A DNA stretch of 64,000 nt from Pseudoalteromonas shioyasakiensis (GCF_024518675.1 NZ_JANIGL010000009.1:62001-126000), one strand, 5' to 3'; shown: positions 19,296 to 29,063, numbered from the stretch's first letter. Program-made: numbers and translations. The notes: a model not told the origin generated them from the letters alone.

Positions 19296-20470
19296 TGATG
19301 GCACTGAGCGACATTCGAGAAGCGTTAACACCTAAGCAGTCGGCTCAGCTTTATGATGTGCCTTTGCTTTATTGCGTGATCATGCTTATTGGTGTTGGTT
19401 TTGTCATGGTAACCAGCGCCTCGATGCCTACCGCTGAGCGACTGTTTGATAACCCGTACCATATCACTATTCGTCATAGTATGTTTTTAGCCATGAGCTT
19501 TGCACTATTTTGGATAGCCTGCAGTATGCCGATGGACTGGTGGAAGCGCTCAAACCCCTATTTATTATTATTAGGTATGGTGCTGTTAGTTATCGTATTA
19601 ATCGTTGGCCGCGAAGTAAACGGTGCAAAGCGTTGGATACCCATAGGCCCTATTGGCTTTCAAGTAGCTGAAGCTGCAAAACTGTTCTTTTTTAGTTATA
19701 TAGCCGGTTACCTTGTACGTAAGCGTGCTGAAGTACAAGAGAATATTAAAGGCTTTGCTAAGCCTATTGCGGTATTTGCTGTGTACGCGCTATTAATTTT
19801 GCTACAGCCTGATTTAGGGACTGTGGTGGTTATGTTTGTCACGACCGTTGGTTTGTTATTTTTAGCGGGCGCTAAACTGTGGCAGTTCTTTGCATTGATT
19901 CTAACGGGTATTGGTTTAGTGGTATTGCTCATTATTGTTGAGCCATATCGTATGGCGCGAGTGGTTGGCTTTTTAGAGCCATGGGATGACCCATTTGGTA
20001 AGGGCTACCAATTAGTGCAGTCGCTTATGGCCTATGGCCAAGGTGGCTGGTTTGGCCAAGGACTTGGTAATAGCGTACAAAAATTACAATATTTACCAGA
20101 GGCTCATAATGACTTTATTTTTGCCGTTGTAGGCGAAGAGCTCGGCTTTGTGGGGGTTTTGAGCATTTTAACCGTGTTCTGCGTTTTAGTTTTTCGTGCT
20201 CTTTTAATAGGGCAACAGGCACTTAAATGTGGCAAAGAATATGAAGGTTATTTTTCACTAGCGATAGGTATTTGGTTTGCTTTTCAAACCATGGTAAATG
20301 TTGGCGCCAGTGCCGGTATTTTACCCACTAAAGGGTTAACTTTACCGTTTGTATCTTATGGCGGCTCCAGCTTATTGATCATGACCATTGCTGCTGGAAT
20401 ATTATTTCGCGTTGATTTTGAAACCAAAATGGCAACCAAACAAGCAACATCCCGAGGAGGTAAGCGATGA
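19295..20470 (+). CDS. ftsW: Septal peptidoglycan glycosyltransferase FtsW (SEDS family)
   Basis: 391 residues with about ten membrane helices. SEDS signatures: the GAKRWIPIGPIGFQ region, the LLQPDLGT motif and the C-terminal GLTLPFVSYGGSSL. It polymerises lipid II at the septum together with FtsI. A second ATG lies one codon downstream. Overlaps murG by 4 nt. Confidence 0.97.
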   Translation: MMALSDIREALTPKQSAQLYDVPLLYCVIMLIGVGFVMVTSASMPTAERLFDNPYHITIRHSMFLAMSFALFWIACSMPMDWWKRSNPYLLLLGMVLLVIVLIVGREVNGAKRWIPIGPIGFQVAEAAKLFFFSYIAGYLVRKRAEVQENIKGFAKPIAVFAVYALLILLQPDLGTVVVMFVTTVGLLFLAGAKLWQFFALILTGIGLVVLLIIVEPYRMARVVGFLEPWDDPFGKGYQLVQSLMAYGQGGWFGQGLGNSVQKLQYLPEAHNDFIFAVVGEELGFVGVLSILTVFCVLVFRALLIGQQALKCGKEYEGYFSLAIGIWFAFQTMVNVGASAGILPTKGLTLPFVSYGGSSLLIMTIAAGILFRVDFETKMATKQATSRGGKR

Positions 20471-21549
20471 GCAAAAAATTAGTCGTCGTTGCCGGTGGTA
20501 CGGGTGGACATATTTTTCCAGGCATTGCTGTAGCACAGTATTTATTACAGCAAGGCTGGCAGGTCAGCTGGATTGGTACCGCTGATAGAATGGAAGCGCA
20601 GGTTGTACCTAAGCACAATATTGAAATTGACTTTATCAATGTTAAAGGCGTGCGTGGTAATGGCTTAAAGCGCTTAATTAAAGCGCCTTTAATGGTTATT
20701 AATGCCATTTTACAAGCGCGTAAAGTACTTAAACAACAGCGCCCCGATGTCGTACTTGCTATGGGCGGCTATGTCACTGGGCCAACAGGTATTGCAGCAA
20801 AAAGTTTAGGCATTCCTTTGGTTATCCATGAGCAGAATGCGGTCGCTGGAATGAGTAATAAATGGCTGGCAAAGTTTGCAAATAAAGTACTGGCAGCATT
20901 TCCTAGTGCATTTTCGGCTGGCAATAGTGAAGTCGTCGGCAATCCTGTACGTCAAAGTGTAACGCAGGTGGTAGCACGCAGTGCAAAAAGTCCAATTAAC
21001 ATATTAGTGGTCGGTGGCTCTTTGGGCGCTCAAGTGCTAAATAACACACTACCTACAACCTTTAAGCAATTATCGCAAATATGTGAATTAAATATTTGGC
21101 ATCAAACAGGTAAAGGGCATTTAGGGGCGGTTACTCAGGCTTATCAAGAGCAAAACTTTAATTCTGAGCAAGCAAAAGCAGCTGAATTTATTGATGATAT
21201 GGATGCCGCTTATAGCTGGGCTGATATTGTAATTTGTCGTGCTGGAGCATTAACCGTCAGTGAAATTGCAGCTGCAGGAAAAATGGCATTATTTGTGCCG
21301 TTTCCTCATGCTGTTGACGACCATCAAACAGCCAATGCCCAATTCTTAGTAAGCGCTGAAGCCGCTTTATTAATGTCACAAGGGCAATTTAAACAACACG
21401 CGATTGTAGATATGTTGCGCCCATTTTTAGCAAAACCTGAATTAATTGATCAGATGGCGAAGCGTGCAAAAACACTCGCCATACTGGATGCCACAGCGCA
21501 TGTTGCACAGCACTGTGAGCAAGTAATAGATAAAAAGAGAGCCGTGTGA
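20467..21549 (+). CDS. murG: UDP-GlcNAc:lipid I N-acetylglucosaminyltransferase MurG
   Basis: 360 residues. GT-B fold signatures: the N-terminal glycine-rich loop GGTGGHIFPG (residues 9-18), the HEQNAVAGMSN segment, and the C-terminal SEIAAAGK / PFPHAVDDHQTANA region that binds UDP-GlcNAc. It converts lipid I to lipid II on the inner face of the inner membrane. Confidence 0.97.
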   Translation: MSKKLVVVAGGTGGHIFPGIAVAQYLLQQGWQVSWIGTADRMEAQVVPKHNIEIDFINVKGVRGNGLKRLIKAPLMVINAILQARKVLKQQRPDVVLAMGGYVTGPTGIAAKSLGIPLVIHEQNAVAGMSNKWLAKFANKVLAAFPSAFSAGNSEVVGNPVRQSVTQVVARSAKSPINILVVGGSLGAQVLNNTLPTTFKQLSQICELNIWHQTGKGHLGAVTQAYQEQNFNSEQAKAAEFIDDMDAAYSWADIVICRAGALTVSEIAAAGKMALFVPFPHAVDDHQTANAQFLVSAEAALLMSQGQFKQHAIVDMLRPFLAKPELIDQMAKRAKTLAILDATAHVAQHCEQVIDKKRAV

Positions 21550-23012
21550 ACGAATTAAATAAACAAGTAAATGCTGGTCAGCAAAGATCAACACGCCCAG
21601 CAATGAGACGAATCGACACCATTCACTTTATAGGTATTGGTGGTGCAGGCATGGGCGGTATTGCAGAAGTACTTGCCTTTGAGGGTTATCGAATCACCGG
21701 TTCTGATATTGCTCATAGCGCGATGACAGAACGTTTAATTCAAGCGGGTGCAGAAGTATTTATTGGTCATCATCAAAGCAATGTAAAAGATGCCAATGTG
21801 GTGGTGGTGTCAAGTGCGATTGATGAAACAAATCCAGAGATTATTGCAGCAAAGGCGGCGCGTATACCTGTTGTACGCCGTGCTGAAATGCTGGCTGAGC
21901 TAATGCGTTTTCGCCACGGTATTGCGATAGCGGGCACTCATGGCAAAACCACAACAACCAGCTTAATTGCCAGTATTTATGCTCAAGCTGGCCTTGATCC
22001 GACCTTTATTATTGGTGGTTTACTTAATAGTGCCGGCAGCAATGCAAAAGTAGGCAAAAGCGATTTTTTAATTGCTGAAGCCGATGAAAGCGATGCATCA
22101 TTTTTGCATTTACAGCCTATGGTGTCAGTGATCACTAATATCGAAGAAGATCACATGGAAACCTATGGTGGCAGCTTAGAGAAAATGAAAGACACCTATG
22201 TGGACTTCATTCACAACTTACCATTTTATGGTTTAGCCGTAGTATGTATCGACTCAGAGGTAGCCGCTGAACTGATACCACGTTTTGGCCGTCCAGTGAT
22301 AACCTATGGCCAGTCTGTTGAAGCCGACTACCGTATGTTGAACTTTACTCAGCAAGGCAATACCTGTGACTTTACAGTATGTACTAAGCAAGGCAGTGAG
22401 TTAAATATTCAACTGAATATGCCAGGGATACATAATGCACTTAACGCAACGGCCGCGATCGCTGTTGCAAAAGACCAGAATATTTCCGATCAGGCAATTT
22501 TACAGGCATTACAAAAGTTTGAAGGCGTAGGTCGTCGTTTTCAACATTATGGTAATTTTGCAAATGAGTGCGGTGACGTGATGTTAGTTGATGATTATGG
22601 CCATCACCCGTCAGAAGTCGCGGCCACTATCGCAGCTGTGCGAGAAGGTTGGCCTGATAAGCGTTTGGTGATGATTTATCAGCCACACAGGTTTACTCGT
22701 ACCCGGGACTTATACGAAGATTTTGTTAAAGTACTTGCTGATGTAGACCAGCTATTATTGCTGGATGTTTACAGCGCAGGTGAAGACCCTATTATTGGTG
22801 CTGACAGCAAAAGTTTATGCCGTAGTTTACGTCAACGCGGTAAAGAGCCATTGCATATTGCAAGTAATTCAGAGCTCGCAGGGGTATTGGCAAATATATT
22901 ACAAGACAATGACTTAGTTTTAACGCAAGGGGCTGGTAATATAGGCCAATTAGTTAAAAAATTAGCAGCAACTGAGTTGTCAATTGAACAACTTAAGCAG
23001 GTAGAAGTATGA
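21546..23012 (+). CDS. murC: UDP-MurNAc-L-alanine ligase MurC
   Basis: 488 residues from a GTG start that overlaps the murG stop (GTGA). Signatures: FIGIGGAGMGGIAEVL near residue 29, ATP-binding AGTHGKTTTTS near 125, and DDYGHHPSE near 352. It adds L-alanine to UDP-MurNAc, the first peptide step. The N-terminus has about 20 residues before the Rossmann fold, as in other gammaproteobacterial MurC. Confidence 0.97.
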   Translation: MNELNKQVNAGQQRSTRPAMRRIDTIHFIGIGGAGMGGIAEVLAFEGYRITGSDIAHSAMTERLIQAGAEVFIGHHQSNVKDANVVVVSSAIDETNPEIIAAKAARIPVVRRAEMLAELMRFRHGIAIAGTHGKTTTTSLIASIYAQAGLDPTFIIGGLLNSAGSNAKVGKSDFLIAEADESDASFLHLQPMVSVITNIEEDHMETYGGSLEKMKDTYVDFIHNLPFYGLAVVCIDSEVAAELIPRFGRPVITYGQSVEADYRMLNFTQQGNTCDFTVCTKQGSELNIQLNMPGIHNALNATAAIAVAKDQNISDQAILQALQKFEGVGRRFQHYGNFANECGDVMLVDDYGHHPSEVAATIAAVREGWPDKRLVMIYQPHRFTRTRDLYEDFVKVLADVDQLLLLDVYSAGEDPIIGADSKSLCRSLRQRGKEPLHIASNSELAGVLANILQDNDLVLTQGAGNIGQLVKKLAATELSIEQLKQVEV

Positions 23013-23929
23013 CTCAATTAACTCCACAATTTGGTAAAGTCGCCGTGTTATTGGGTGGTCACTCAGCTGAGCGTGAGGTGTCGCTAAAATCAGGTCGGGC
23101 AGTGCTAAATGCATTACAAAATGCGGGTGTTGATGCCATTGCTTTTGACCCAAAAGAACAGCCTTTATGGCAGCTGAAAGAGCTTGCTGTAGAGCGTGTG
23201 TTTATTGCCCTACATGGCCGTGGTGGTGAAGATGGAACAATTCAAGGCGCATTGGAATATATGGGCTTGCCTTATACTGGGAGTAACGTATTAGGCTCAG
23301 CATTGGCGATGGATAAAATTCGCTGTAAGCATTTATTTAAATCAGCAGATTTGAGTACTGCACCCTACGCGGTTGTTGATAGTAAACGTGGTTTTGATGC
23401 AACTGCAATTATGAGTGAGTTGAAAAAAGTGATGGTTAAACCATCACATGAAGGTTCAAGTATTGGTATGGCGCAGGCAAATAATGCAGATGAATTAAGT
23501 GAAGCACTTAATGCTGCATTTAAATTTGATAGCCAAGTGTTAGTTGAGCAGTGGATTTCAGGTCGTGAGTTTACCATTACAGTGCTTGGAGAAGATGTTC
23601 AGCCTGTGATTGAAATGACTACACCAAATGGTTTTTATGATTATCAAGCTAAATATCAATCAACCACGACCCAATATCATTGCCCTGCAGATTTAACGCA
23701 GGACGACACTAAAAAATTACAAGATATGGCCCTGCAAGCATTTGACTTAGTTGGTGCCAGTGGTTGGGGAAGAGTAGATGCAATGCAAGATGAGCATGGT
23801 AATTTTTACTTATTAGAAGTGAACACTGTACCCGGTATGACTGAAAAATCGTTAGTGCCAATGGCAGCAAAAGCCAATGGTGCAAGCTTTGAGCAATTAG
23901 TTGTTCGCATTTTGGAGCAAACACTTTAA
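23009..23929 (+). CDS. ddl: D-alanine-D-alanine ligase (DdlB type)
   Basis: 306 residues, like E. coli DdlB (306), and in the same dcw position. ATP-grasp signatures: LLGGHSAEREVSLKSG at the N-terminus, HGRGGEDGTIQG, VKPSHEGSSIG, and LLEVNTVPGMTEKSLVP. It makes the D-Ala-D-Ala that MurF uses. Overlaps murC by 4 nt. Confidence 0.97.
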   Translation: MTQLTPQFGKVAVLLGGHSAEREVSLKSGRAVLNALQNAGVDAIAFDPKEQPLWQLKELAVERVFIALHGRGGEDGTIQGALEYMGLPYTGSNVLGSALAMDKIRCKHLFKSADLSTAPYAVVDSKRGFDATAIMSELKKVMVKPSHEGSSIGMAQANNADELSEALNAAFKFDSQVLVEQWISGREFTITVLGEDVQPVIEMTTPNGFYDYQAKYQSTTTQYHCPADLTQDDTKKLQDMALQAFDLVGASGWGRVDAMQDEHGNFYLLEVNTVPGMTEKSLVPMAAKANGASFEQLVVRILEQTL

Positions 23930-23930
23930 T

Positions 23931-24710
23931 ATGCACCCCCTTTTGGAAAAAGCGCAGCAGTTAAAGCAGCAACTTAATTGGTCGCTAATTTTTGGTGTGA
24001 GCTTTTTTCTTTTAGTGGTGTTTAGTTTAGTGCAAATAACTAGCGGTGTTAGACAATGGCTGGTAGAAAATAAAGATGCACAAATAAAACACCTATCAGT
24101 GTTGGGCGAACCCAAATATACTGATGAAAAGGCAATAATTAATGCAATCAAAAAAGCAGATTTATCGAGCTTCTTTGATTTAGATGTCACACATGTACAA
24201 AATGTGGTGCAAGATTTACCTTGGGTAGCCACAGCATCAGTGCGTAAACAATGGCCTGATACATTACAAGTGTATGTTGTTGAACATCAAGCTGTTGCTA
24301 TTTGGAATAGCGATTTGTTGTTGAATCAAAATGGTGAAGTGTTTCAAGCCAGTAGTCAGCAGTTAATTGATATGCTACCTCAGTTATATGGTCCTGAAGG
24401 CAGCGAATTGGAAGCTTGGAGCGCATTTAAACAGTTTGATGAAATGCTTGGTTTGAACGATTTAAAGTTAACTAGCTTAGCTTTATCTGAGCGATTTTCT
24501 TGGCAGTTGTGGCTTGATAATGGCATCCGTCTAAATTTAGGCCGAAAAGAAAAAGCTAAACGGGTACAGCGATTTATAGATGTTTACCCGCGAATGGAAA
24601 AACGTGCAGATGCACAAGTAGATGTAGTGGATTTACGGTATGATACCGGCCTTGCGGTGAGCTGGAAGCTCCTGGAAGAAGCGCAATTACAAAATAAGAG
24701 TAAGGCATGA
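23931..24710 (+). CDS. ftsQ: Cell division protein FtsQ
   Basis: 259 residues from the ATG at 23931, one base after the ddl stop. An upstream in-frame TTG at 23901 would add ten residues inside ddl and is less likely. A cytoplasmic tail and one membrane helix (about 17-38) precede the POTRA domain (about 48-117) and a C-terminal beta domain. It scaffolds FtsL/FtsB at the septum. Overlaps ftsA by 4 nt. Confidence 0.94.
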   Translation: MHPLLEKAQQLKQQLNWSLIFGVSFFLLVVFSLVQITSGVRQWLVENKDAQIKHLSVLGEPKYTDEKAIINAIKKADLSSFFDLDVTHVQNVVQDLPWVATASVRKQWPDTLQVYVVEHQAVAIWNSDLLLNQNGEVFQASSQQLIDMLPQLYGPEGSELEAWSAFKQFDEMLGLNDLKLTSLALSERFSWQLWLDNGIRLNLGRKEKAKRVQRFIDVYPRMEKRADAQVDVVDLRYDTGLAVSWKLLEEAQLQNKSKA

Positions 24711-25939
24711 CTAAGTCAGCAGAAAGAAACCTAGTGATTGGATTGGACGTTGGTACCTCAAAAGTGGTGGCCACGGTTGGTGAAATCACCGCAGATAATA
24801 AACTCAGCATTGTTGGGGTTGGTAGCCAAGTATCCTATGGTATGGATAAAGGTGGTGTAAACGACCTTAATTTAGTATCAGAGTCAATACGTCGTGCGAT
24901 TGATGAAGCCGAGTTAATGGCGGATTGTCGCATTAGCTCTGTTTATCTGGGAATTTCGGGTAAGCACATCCAATGTCAAAACGAAAATGGTGTGGTGGCG
25001 ATTAATAATACCGAAGTCACTGACGAAGATATTGAAAATGTTATTCATATAGCTCGCTCGGTGCCAATTTCTGCTGAACGCAAAATGTTGCATGCTTTAC
25101 CACAAGAGTACAGCATAGACATGCAAGAGGGGATTAAAAACCCATTAGGTATGAGTGGTGTGCGAATGGAAGCGCGTGCACATATCATTACTTGCTCAAA
25201 TGACATGGCAAAAAATATTGAAAAATGCGTTGAACGTTGCGGCTTAGAAGTTGACCAACTTATATTCACCGCACTTGCTTCGTGCTATTCAGTATTAACC
25301 GATGACGAAAAAGAGCTCGGTGTTGCCGTACTTGATATCGGTGGTGGTACTATGGATATCACTATTTATATCAATGGTGCGTTACGTCATTCAGCGGTGA
25401 TCCCTGTAGCTGGTAACCAAGTAACTGGCGATATAGCAAAAATATTTCGTACACCGATATCACATGCTGAATCTCTCAAGGTACAATACGCATGTGCAAG
25501 TAGTCAGATGGCTAGTAGTGAAGATACCATTGAGGTGCCAAGTGTAGGTGGACGCCCAGCGAGACTGATGTCGCGCCATACATTATCAGAAGTGGTTGAA
25601 CCACGTTTTAGAGAACTATTTGAATTAGCGATGGAAGAGATTCGTCGCTCAGGATTAGAAGACCAAATTGCAGCAGGGCTCGTCATAACAGGCGGCAGTG
25701 CTAAAATGGCTGGTGCTATGGAAGTAGCAGAAGATATCTTCCAAATGCCAGTAAGAGTAGGCAAACCAATCGGGATGGTTGGTTTGACGGATTATGTAGA
25801 TGATCCTTCATATGCAACGGCGGTGGGCTTATTACAGTACGGTCGTACAATGCAATCGATGAATGCACAAAAGTCGAAACCTGAAGGTGATAACAATTGG
25901 TGGAACCGTATTACGAAGTGGTTCCAAGGCGAGTTTTAA
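24707..25939 (+). CDS. ftsA: Cell division protein FtsA
   Basis: 410 residues, actin fold. N-terminal phosphate-1 motif GLDVGTSKVVATVGE, DIGGGTMDI near residue 210 and GLVITGGSAKM near 325. The C-terminus ends in an amphipathic segment (NWWNRITKWFQGEF), the membrane-targeting helix that tethers FtsZ to the membrane. Confidence 0.97.
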   Translation: MTKSAERNLVIGLDVGTSKVVATVGEITADNKLSIVGVGSQVSYGMDKGGVNDLNLVSESIRRAIDEAELMADCRISSVYLGISGKHIQCQNENGVVAINNTEVTDEDIENVIHIARSVPISAERKMLHALPQEYSIDMQEGIKNPLGMSGVRMEARAHIITCSNDMAKNIEKCVERCGLEVDQLIFTALASCYSVLTDDEKELGVAVLDIGGGTMDITIYINGALRHSAVIPVAGNQVTGDIAKIFRTPISHAESLKVQYACASSQMASSEDTIEVPSVGGRPARLMSRHTLSEVVEPRFRELFELAMEEIRRSGLEDQIAAGLVITGGSAKMAGAMEVAEDIFQMPVRVGKPIGMVGLTDYVDDPSYATAVGLLQYGRTMQSMNAQKSKPEGDNNWWNRITKWFQGEF

Positions 25940-25960
25940 TACTCAAGTCGGAGAGTAAAA

Positions 25961-27199
25961 ATGTTTGATATGATGGAACAACACAGCGAAGAAGCTGTCA
26001 TAAAAGTAATCGGCGTGGGCGGTGGCGGCGGTAACGCTGTTGAGCACATGGTGAAGCAACAAATTGAAGGCGTACGTTTTATCGCTGCGAATACCGATGC
26101 ACAAGCATTGCGTAATTCATCTGCGGATATCACCGTACAGCTTGGTACTCAGATCACCTCTGGTCTAGGTGCAGGTGCAAACCCTGAAGTGGGCCGTAAT
26201 TCTGCTGAAGAAGATGCTGAGACTATACGCAATAGCCTAGAAGGCGCAGATATGGTCTTTATCGCTGCTGGCATGGGGGGTGGTACAGGAACAGGTGCAG
26301 CCCCTGTAGTTGCTAAGATTGCTAAAGATTTAGGTATCTTAACAGTTGCTGTAGTAACACGCCCGTTTGACTTTGAAGGCAAAAAGCGTGCAGCTGCAGC
26401 TGAGCAAGGTATTAATGAATTGTCAGAAATTGTAGATTCACTTATTACAATTCCTAACAATAAATTGCTTAAAGTTTTAGGGAAAGGGACTACACTGTTA
26501 GATGCCTTCGCTAAAGCGAACGATGTTTTATTCGGCGCTGTACAAGGCATAGCTGAATTGATTACCCGCTCAGGTCTAATCAACGTGGATTTCGCCGACG
26601 TTCGAACGGTTATGTCAGCAATGGGCACGGCAATGATGGGCACAGCCTCTGCATCAGGCCCAGATCGTGCGCAAGAAGCAGCCGAAGCGGCTATCTCAAG
26701 CCCGTTATTAGAAGATGTTGATTTGACTGGCGCGAAAGGTATTTTAGTTAATATCACTGCGGGTATGGACATCGCGATTGAAGAATTTGAAATTGTTGGT
26801 AACCACGTTAAAGCGCTGGCATCTGAAAACGCAACTGTTGTTGTTGGTGCCGTAATTGACCCAGAAATGAGTGATGAGTTACGTGTTACTGTTGTTGCTA
26901 CAGGTCTTGGTGGTGATCGTCGTCCACAATTTGGGATTGTTGATAACGGCTTTAAAAAAGCATCTGGCTCTGATGTGACAAGCACGTCGAACCAAACAAG
27001 TAGCATGTACGTACCTAGCTTTGCCAGCCAAGGTAGTAGCCAAGAAGTGGATACAGCTCCGGCAACTGAAAAGCAAGAGCCAACTGTGAATTCACAAAGT
27101 AATAGTGCGAAAACAGAGCAAAATAGTAATACACCTGATAAATCGGAAGGTGGCGATTATTTCGACATTCCTGCATTTTTAAGAAAGCAGGCTGATTAA
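25961..27199 (+). CDS. ftsZ: Cell division GTPase FtsZ
   Basis: 412 residues. Tubulin signature GGGTGTG at 106-112; the T3/T5 loops and NVDFADVRTVM are present. A Ser/Gln/Asn-rich linker (about 320-395) leads to the conserved C-terminal tail YFDIPAFLRKQAD that binds FtsA and ZipA. GGAG at 25950-25953 lies 7 nt before the ATG. Confidence 0.98.
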   Translation: MFDMMEQHSEEAVIKVIGVGGGGGNAVEHMVKQQIEGVRFIAANTDAQALRNSSADITVQLGTQITSGLGAGANPEVGRNSAEEDAETIRNSLEGADMVFIAAGMGGGTGTGAAPVVAKIAKDLGILTVAVVTRPFDFEGKKRAAAAEQGINELSEIVDSLITIPNNKLLKVLGKGTTLLDAFAKANDVLFGAVQGIAELITRSGLINVDFADVRTVMSAMGTAMMGTASASGPDRAQEAAEAAISSPLLEDVDLTGAKGILVNITAGMDIAIEEFEIVGNHVKALASENATVVVGAVIDPEMSDELRVTVVATGLGGDRRPQFGIVDNGFKKASGSDVTSTSNQTSSMYVPSFASQGSSQEVDTAPATEKQEPTVNSQSNSAKTEQNSNTPDKSEGGDYFDIPAFLRKQAD

Positions 27200-27240
27200 T
27201 CACCGAAATAATTATATTTTTGTGTGAAAATTAAACAAAT

Positions 27241-27269
27241 TTGGCAGCTGATAGTATTTATGATATACT
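27241..27269 (+). promoter_or_regulatory. Sigma-70 promoter for lpxC
   Basis: TTGGCA at 27241-27246, a 17-bp spacer and TATACT at 27264-27269, a near-consensus promoter 36 bp before the lpxC ATG. lpxC can therefore be transcribed separately from the dcw cluster. Confidence 0.7.
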
Positions 27270-27304
27270 CCGCCGTCTGATTGTAACTATAAGTGAGCGA
27301 ACCT

Positions 27305-28216
27305 ATGATTAAACAGCGTACGATTGCAGAAGTAGTCAAAGCCATAGGAATTGGACTTCATAAAGGTGAGAAGGTCACAATAACTCTCCGACCTGCGAGC
27401 GCAAATACTGGGATTGTATTTCGTCGTGTCGACCTTGATCCGGTTGTTGATTTTGAAACAACACCTGAAGCCGTTGGTGATACGCAATTGTGTACCTGTT
27501 TAACAAATAAAGATGGCGTTCGCTTATCTACAACTGAGCACCTTATTGCTGCTGTTGCAGCAATGGGTATCGATAATCTAATCGTTGAATTAGATAGCTC
27601 AGAAGTGCCTATTATGGATGGTAGTGCATTACCATTCATTTACCTGTTGCAAAAAGGCGGAATTGAAGAGCAAAAAGTTGCTAAACGCTTTATTCGTATT
27701 AAAGAAAAAGTACGTATTGAAGAAGGCGATAAATGGGCTGAGATTGAACCATATGATGGTTTTCATATCGACTTTGAAATTGCTTTCGATCATCCGGCAA
27801 TCAATGAAAGCCGCCAACGTATCGGTTTAGATATTACGGCGCAAAGCTTCACTGAAGAGATCAGCCGTGCACGTACGTTTGGTTTTATGAAAGACATTGA
27901 ATACATGCATGCGAATAACCTAGCACTCGGTGGCAGCATGGATAACGCAGTTGTATTGGATGAGTTTAAAGTACTTAATCCAAACGGTTTACGTTACAGC
28001 GATGAATTTGTAAAGCATAAAATACTAGATTGTGTTGGTGATATGTTTATGACTGGCCACAATATTTTAGGTAAAATTACTGCCTACAAATCAGGCCATG
28101 ACTTAAACAATAAGTTACTTCGTAAAATTATGGCGACTGAGTCAGCATGGGAATGGGCTACATTTGATACCCCTGTTACGATGCCAGCACCAGGGCTTGA
28201 AGTGGCAACTGCTTAA
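27305..28216 (+). CDS. lpxC: UDP-3-O-acyl-N-acetylglucosamine deacetylase LpxC
   Basis: 303 residues from the ATG at 27305, which gives the canonical N-terminus MIKQRTIAEVVKAIGIGLH; an in-frame GTG at 27293 is less likely. Zinc ligands are visible: the His of STTEHL near residue 78 and the His and Asp of KHKILDCVGD near 237-241. It catalyses the first committed step of lipid A synthesis. In many gammaproteobacteria lpxC is followed by secM/secA; here it is followed by a terminator and a repeat tract. Confidence 0.97.
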   Translation: MIKQRTIAEVVKAIGIGLHKGEKVTITLRPASANTGIVFRRVDLDPVVDFETTPEAVGDTQLCTCLTNKDGVRLSTTEHLIAAVAAMGIDNLIVELDSSEVPIMDGSALPFIYLLQKGGIEEQKVAKRFIRIKEKVRIEEGDKWAEIEPYDGFHIDFEIAFDHPAINESRQRIGLDITAQSFTEEISRARTFGFMKDIEYMHANNLALGGSMDNAVVLDEFKVLNPNGLRYSDEFVKHKILDCVGDMFMTGHNILGKITAYKSGHDLNNKLLRKIMATESAWEWATFDTPVTMPAPGLEVATA

Positions 28217-28240
28217 TAGCAACACCAAACAGTTATAAAA

Positions 28241-28267
28241 AATGACGCTTTTAGCGTCATTTTTTTT
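28241..28267 (+). terminator. Rho-independent terminator of the dcw/lpxC unit
   Basis: Stem AAATGACGCT / AGCGTCATTT with a short T-rich loop, followed by a run of T ending at 28267. It lies 24 bp after the lpxC stop. Confidence 0.85.
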
Positions 28268-28298
28268 GCTTAAATATTACGGTTTTGTTTTTAATTGT

Positions 28299-28382
28299 GA
28301 ACCTTGAACCTTGAACCTTGAACCTTGAACCTTGAACCTTGAACCTTGAACCTTGAACCTTGAACCTTGAACCTTGAACCTT
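28299..28382. repeat. Tandem repeat, 12 copies of a 7-mer (GAACCTT)
   Basis: Twelve perfect, contiguous copies of GAACCTT (CAAGGTT when read in the sense of yjjG). It ends 6 bp from the stop codon of yjjG, between the lpxC terminator and that gene. The 7-bp unit has no strong dyad symmetry. Such perfect arrays usually vary in copy number. Confidence 0.97.
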
Positions 28383-28388
28383 TCTATA

Positions 28389-29063
28389 CTATAACCCCAA
28401 TAAATGTTGTAATTGCACTAACTCATTAATTTTATACGTTGGCGTAATACCTTGCGGTAGCTCAAACCCTGGGTGTTGTAACCAACAGGTGTCTATTCCT
28501 GCATTCATGCCACCTAGAATATCACTATTAGCAGTGTCGCCTACCATCAAAACGTGTTCTTTCTCGGGGTAACCCATTAACTTAAAAGTATGCTCAAAGA
28601 TTTCTACTGCAGGTTTTGCAATCCCCACTTGCTCTGAAATAACCAACCAGTCAAACATCTCTTGTAAACCAGTACGCTCTAAACGTCGGGCTTGCAGCTG
28701 AGTAAAGCCATTAGTGATAATACCTAGTTTAGCGTGAGCTTTTAGCTTTGTGAGTAGCTCAATCGCACCAGGTAAGGGCACACAAATCTCTGTCATGGCA
28801 GTTAAAAAGTCGTCGTTGAGCTGCTGCGCGGGTACATTAAGCTTATTTGCCCACTCACTGAAGCGGGTTATTTGAAGGTAACTTGGGGTAATTTTGTTAT
28901 CTTGGTAGGCAAGCCATAATGATTTATTCGTTAGCTGATAATGATCGTAATCAGCCTGCGTAAAATCAATATTATAAGTGGCAAACATACGTTGTAAGCC
29001 TGCGTAAGCATTAAAGCTAAATAACGTTTCATCAGCATCAAATAAGATGTGGGTATACTTCAT
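28389..29063 (-). CDS. yjjG: HAD-family pyrimidine 5'-nucleotidase YjjG
   Basis: 224 residues, very close in length and motifs to E. coli YjjG (225). HAD motif I is FDADETLFSF at residues 8-17 with the two aspartates, motif II is IITNGF, and motif IV is VGDTANSDILGG. E. coli YjjG dephosphorylates pyrimidine and damaged nucleotides (house-cleaning). It follows yjjX with no gap, so both nucleotide-sanitising enzymes form one unit. Confidence 0.92.
   Translation of the reverse strand: MKYTHILFDADETLFSFNAYAGLQRMFATYNIDFTQADYDHYQLTNKSLWLAYQDNKITPSYLQITRFSEWANKLNVPAQQLNDDFLTAMTEICVPLPGAIELLTKLKAHAKLGIITNGFTQLQARRLERTGLQEMFDWLVISEQVGIAKPAVEIFEHTFKLMGYPEKEHVLMVGDTANSDILGGMNAGIDTCWLQHPGFELPQGITPTYKINELVQLQHLLGL

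Noticed and set aside
23901..23930. Upstream TTG start for ftsQ
   Set aside because: It lies inside ddl; the ATG at 23931 gives the normal FtsQ N-terminus.
26149..27006. 285-codon ORF antisense to ftsZ
   Set aside because: It mirrors the strongly biased codons of ftsZ, has no ribosome site, and its protein is low-complexity Ser/Ala/Pro/Thr-rich with no recognisable domain.
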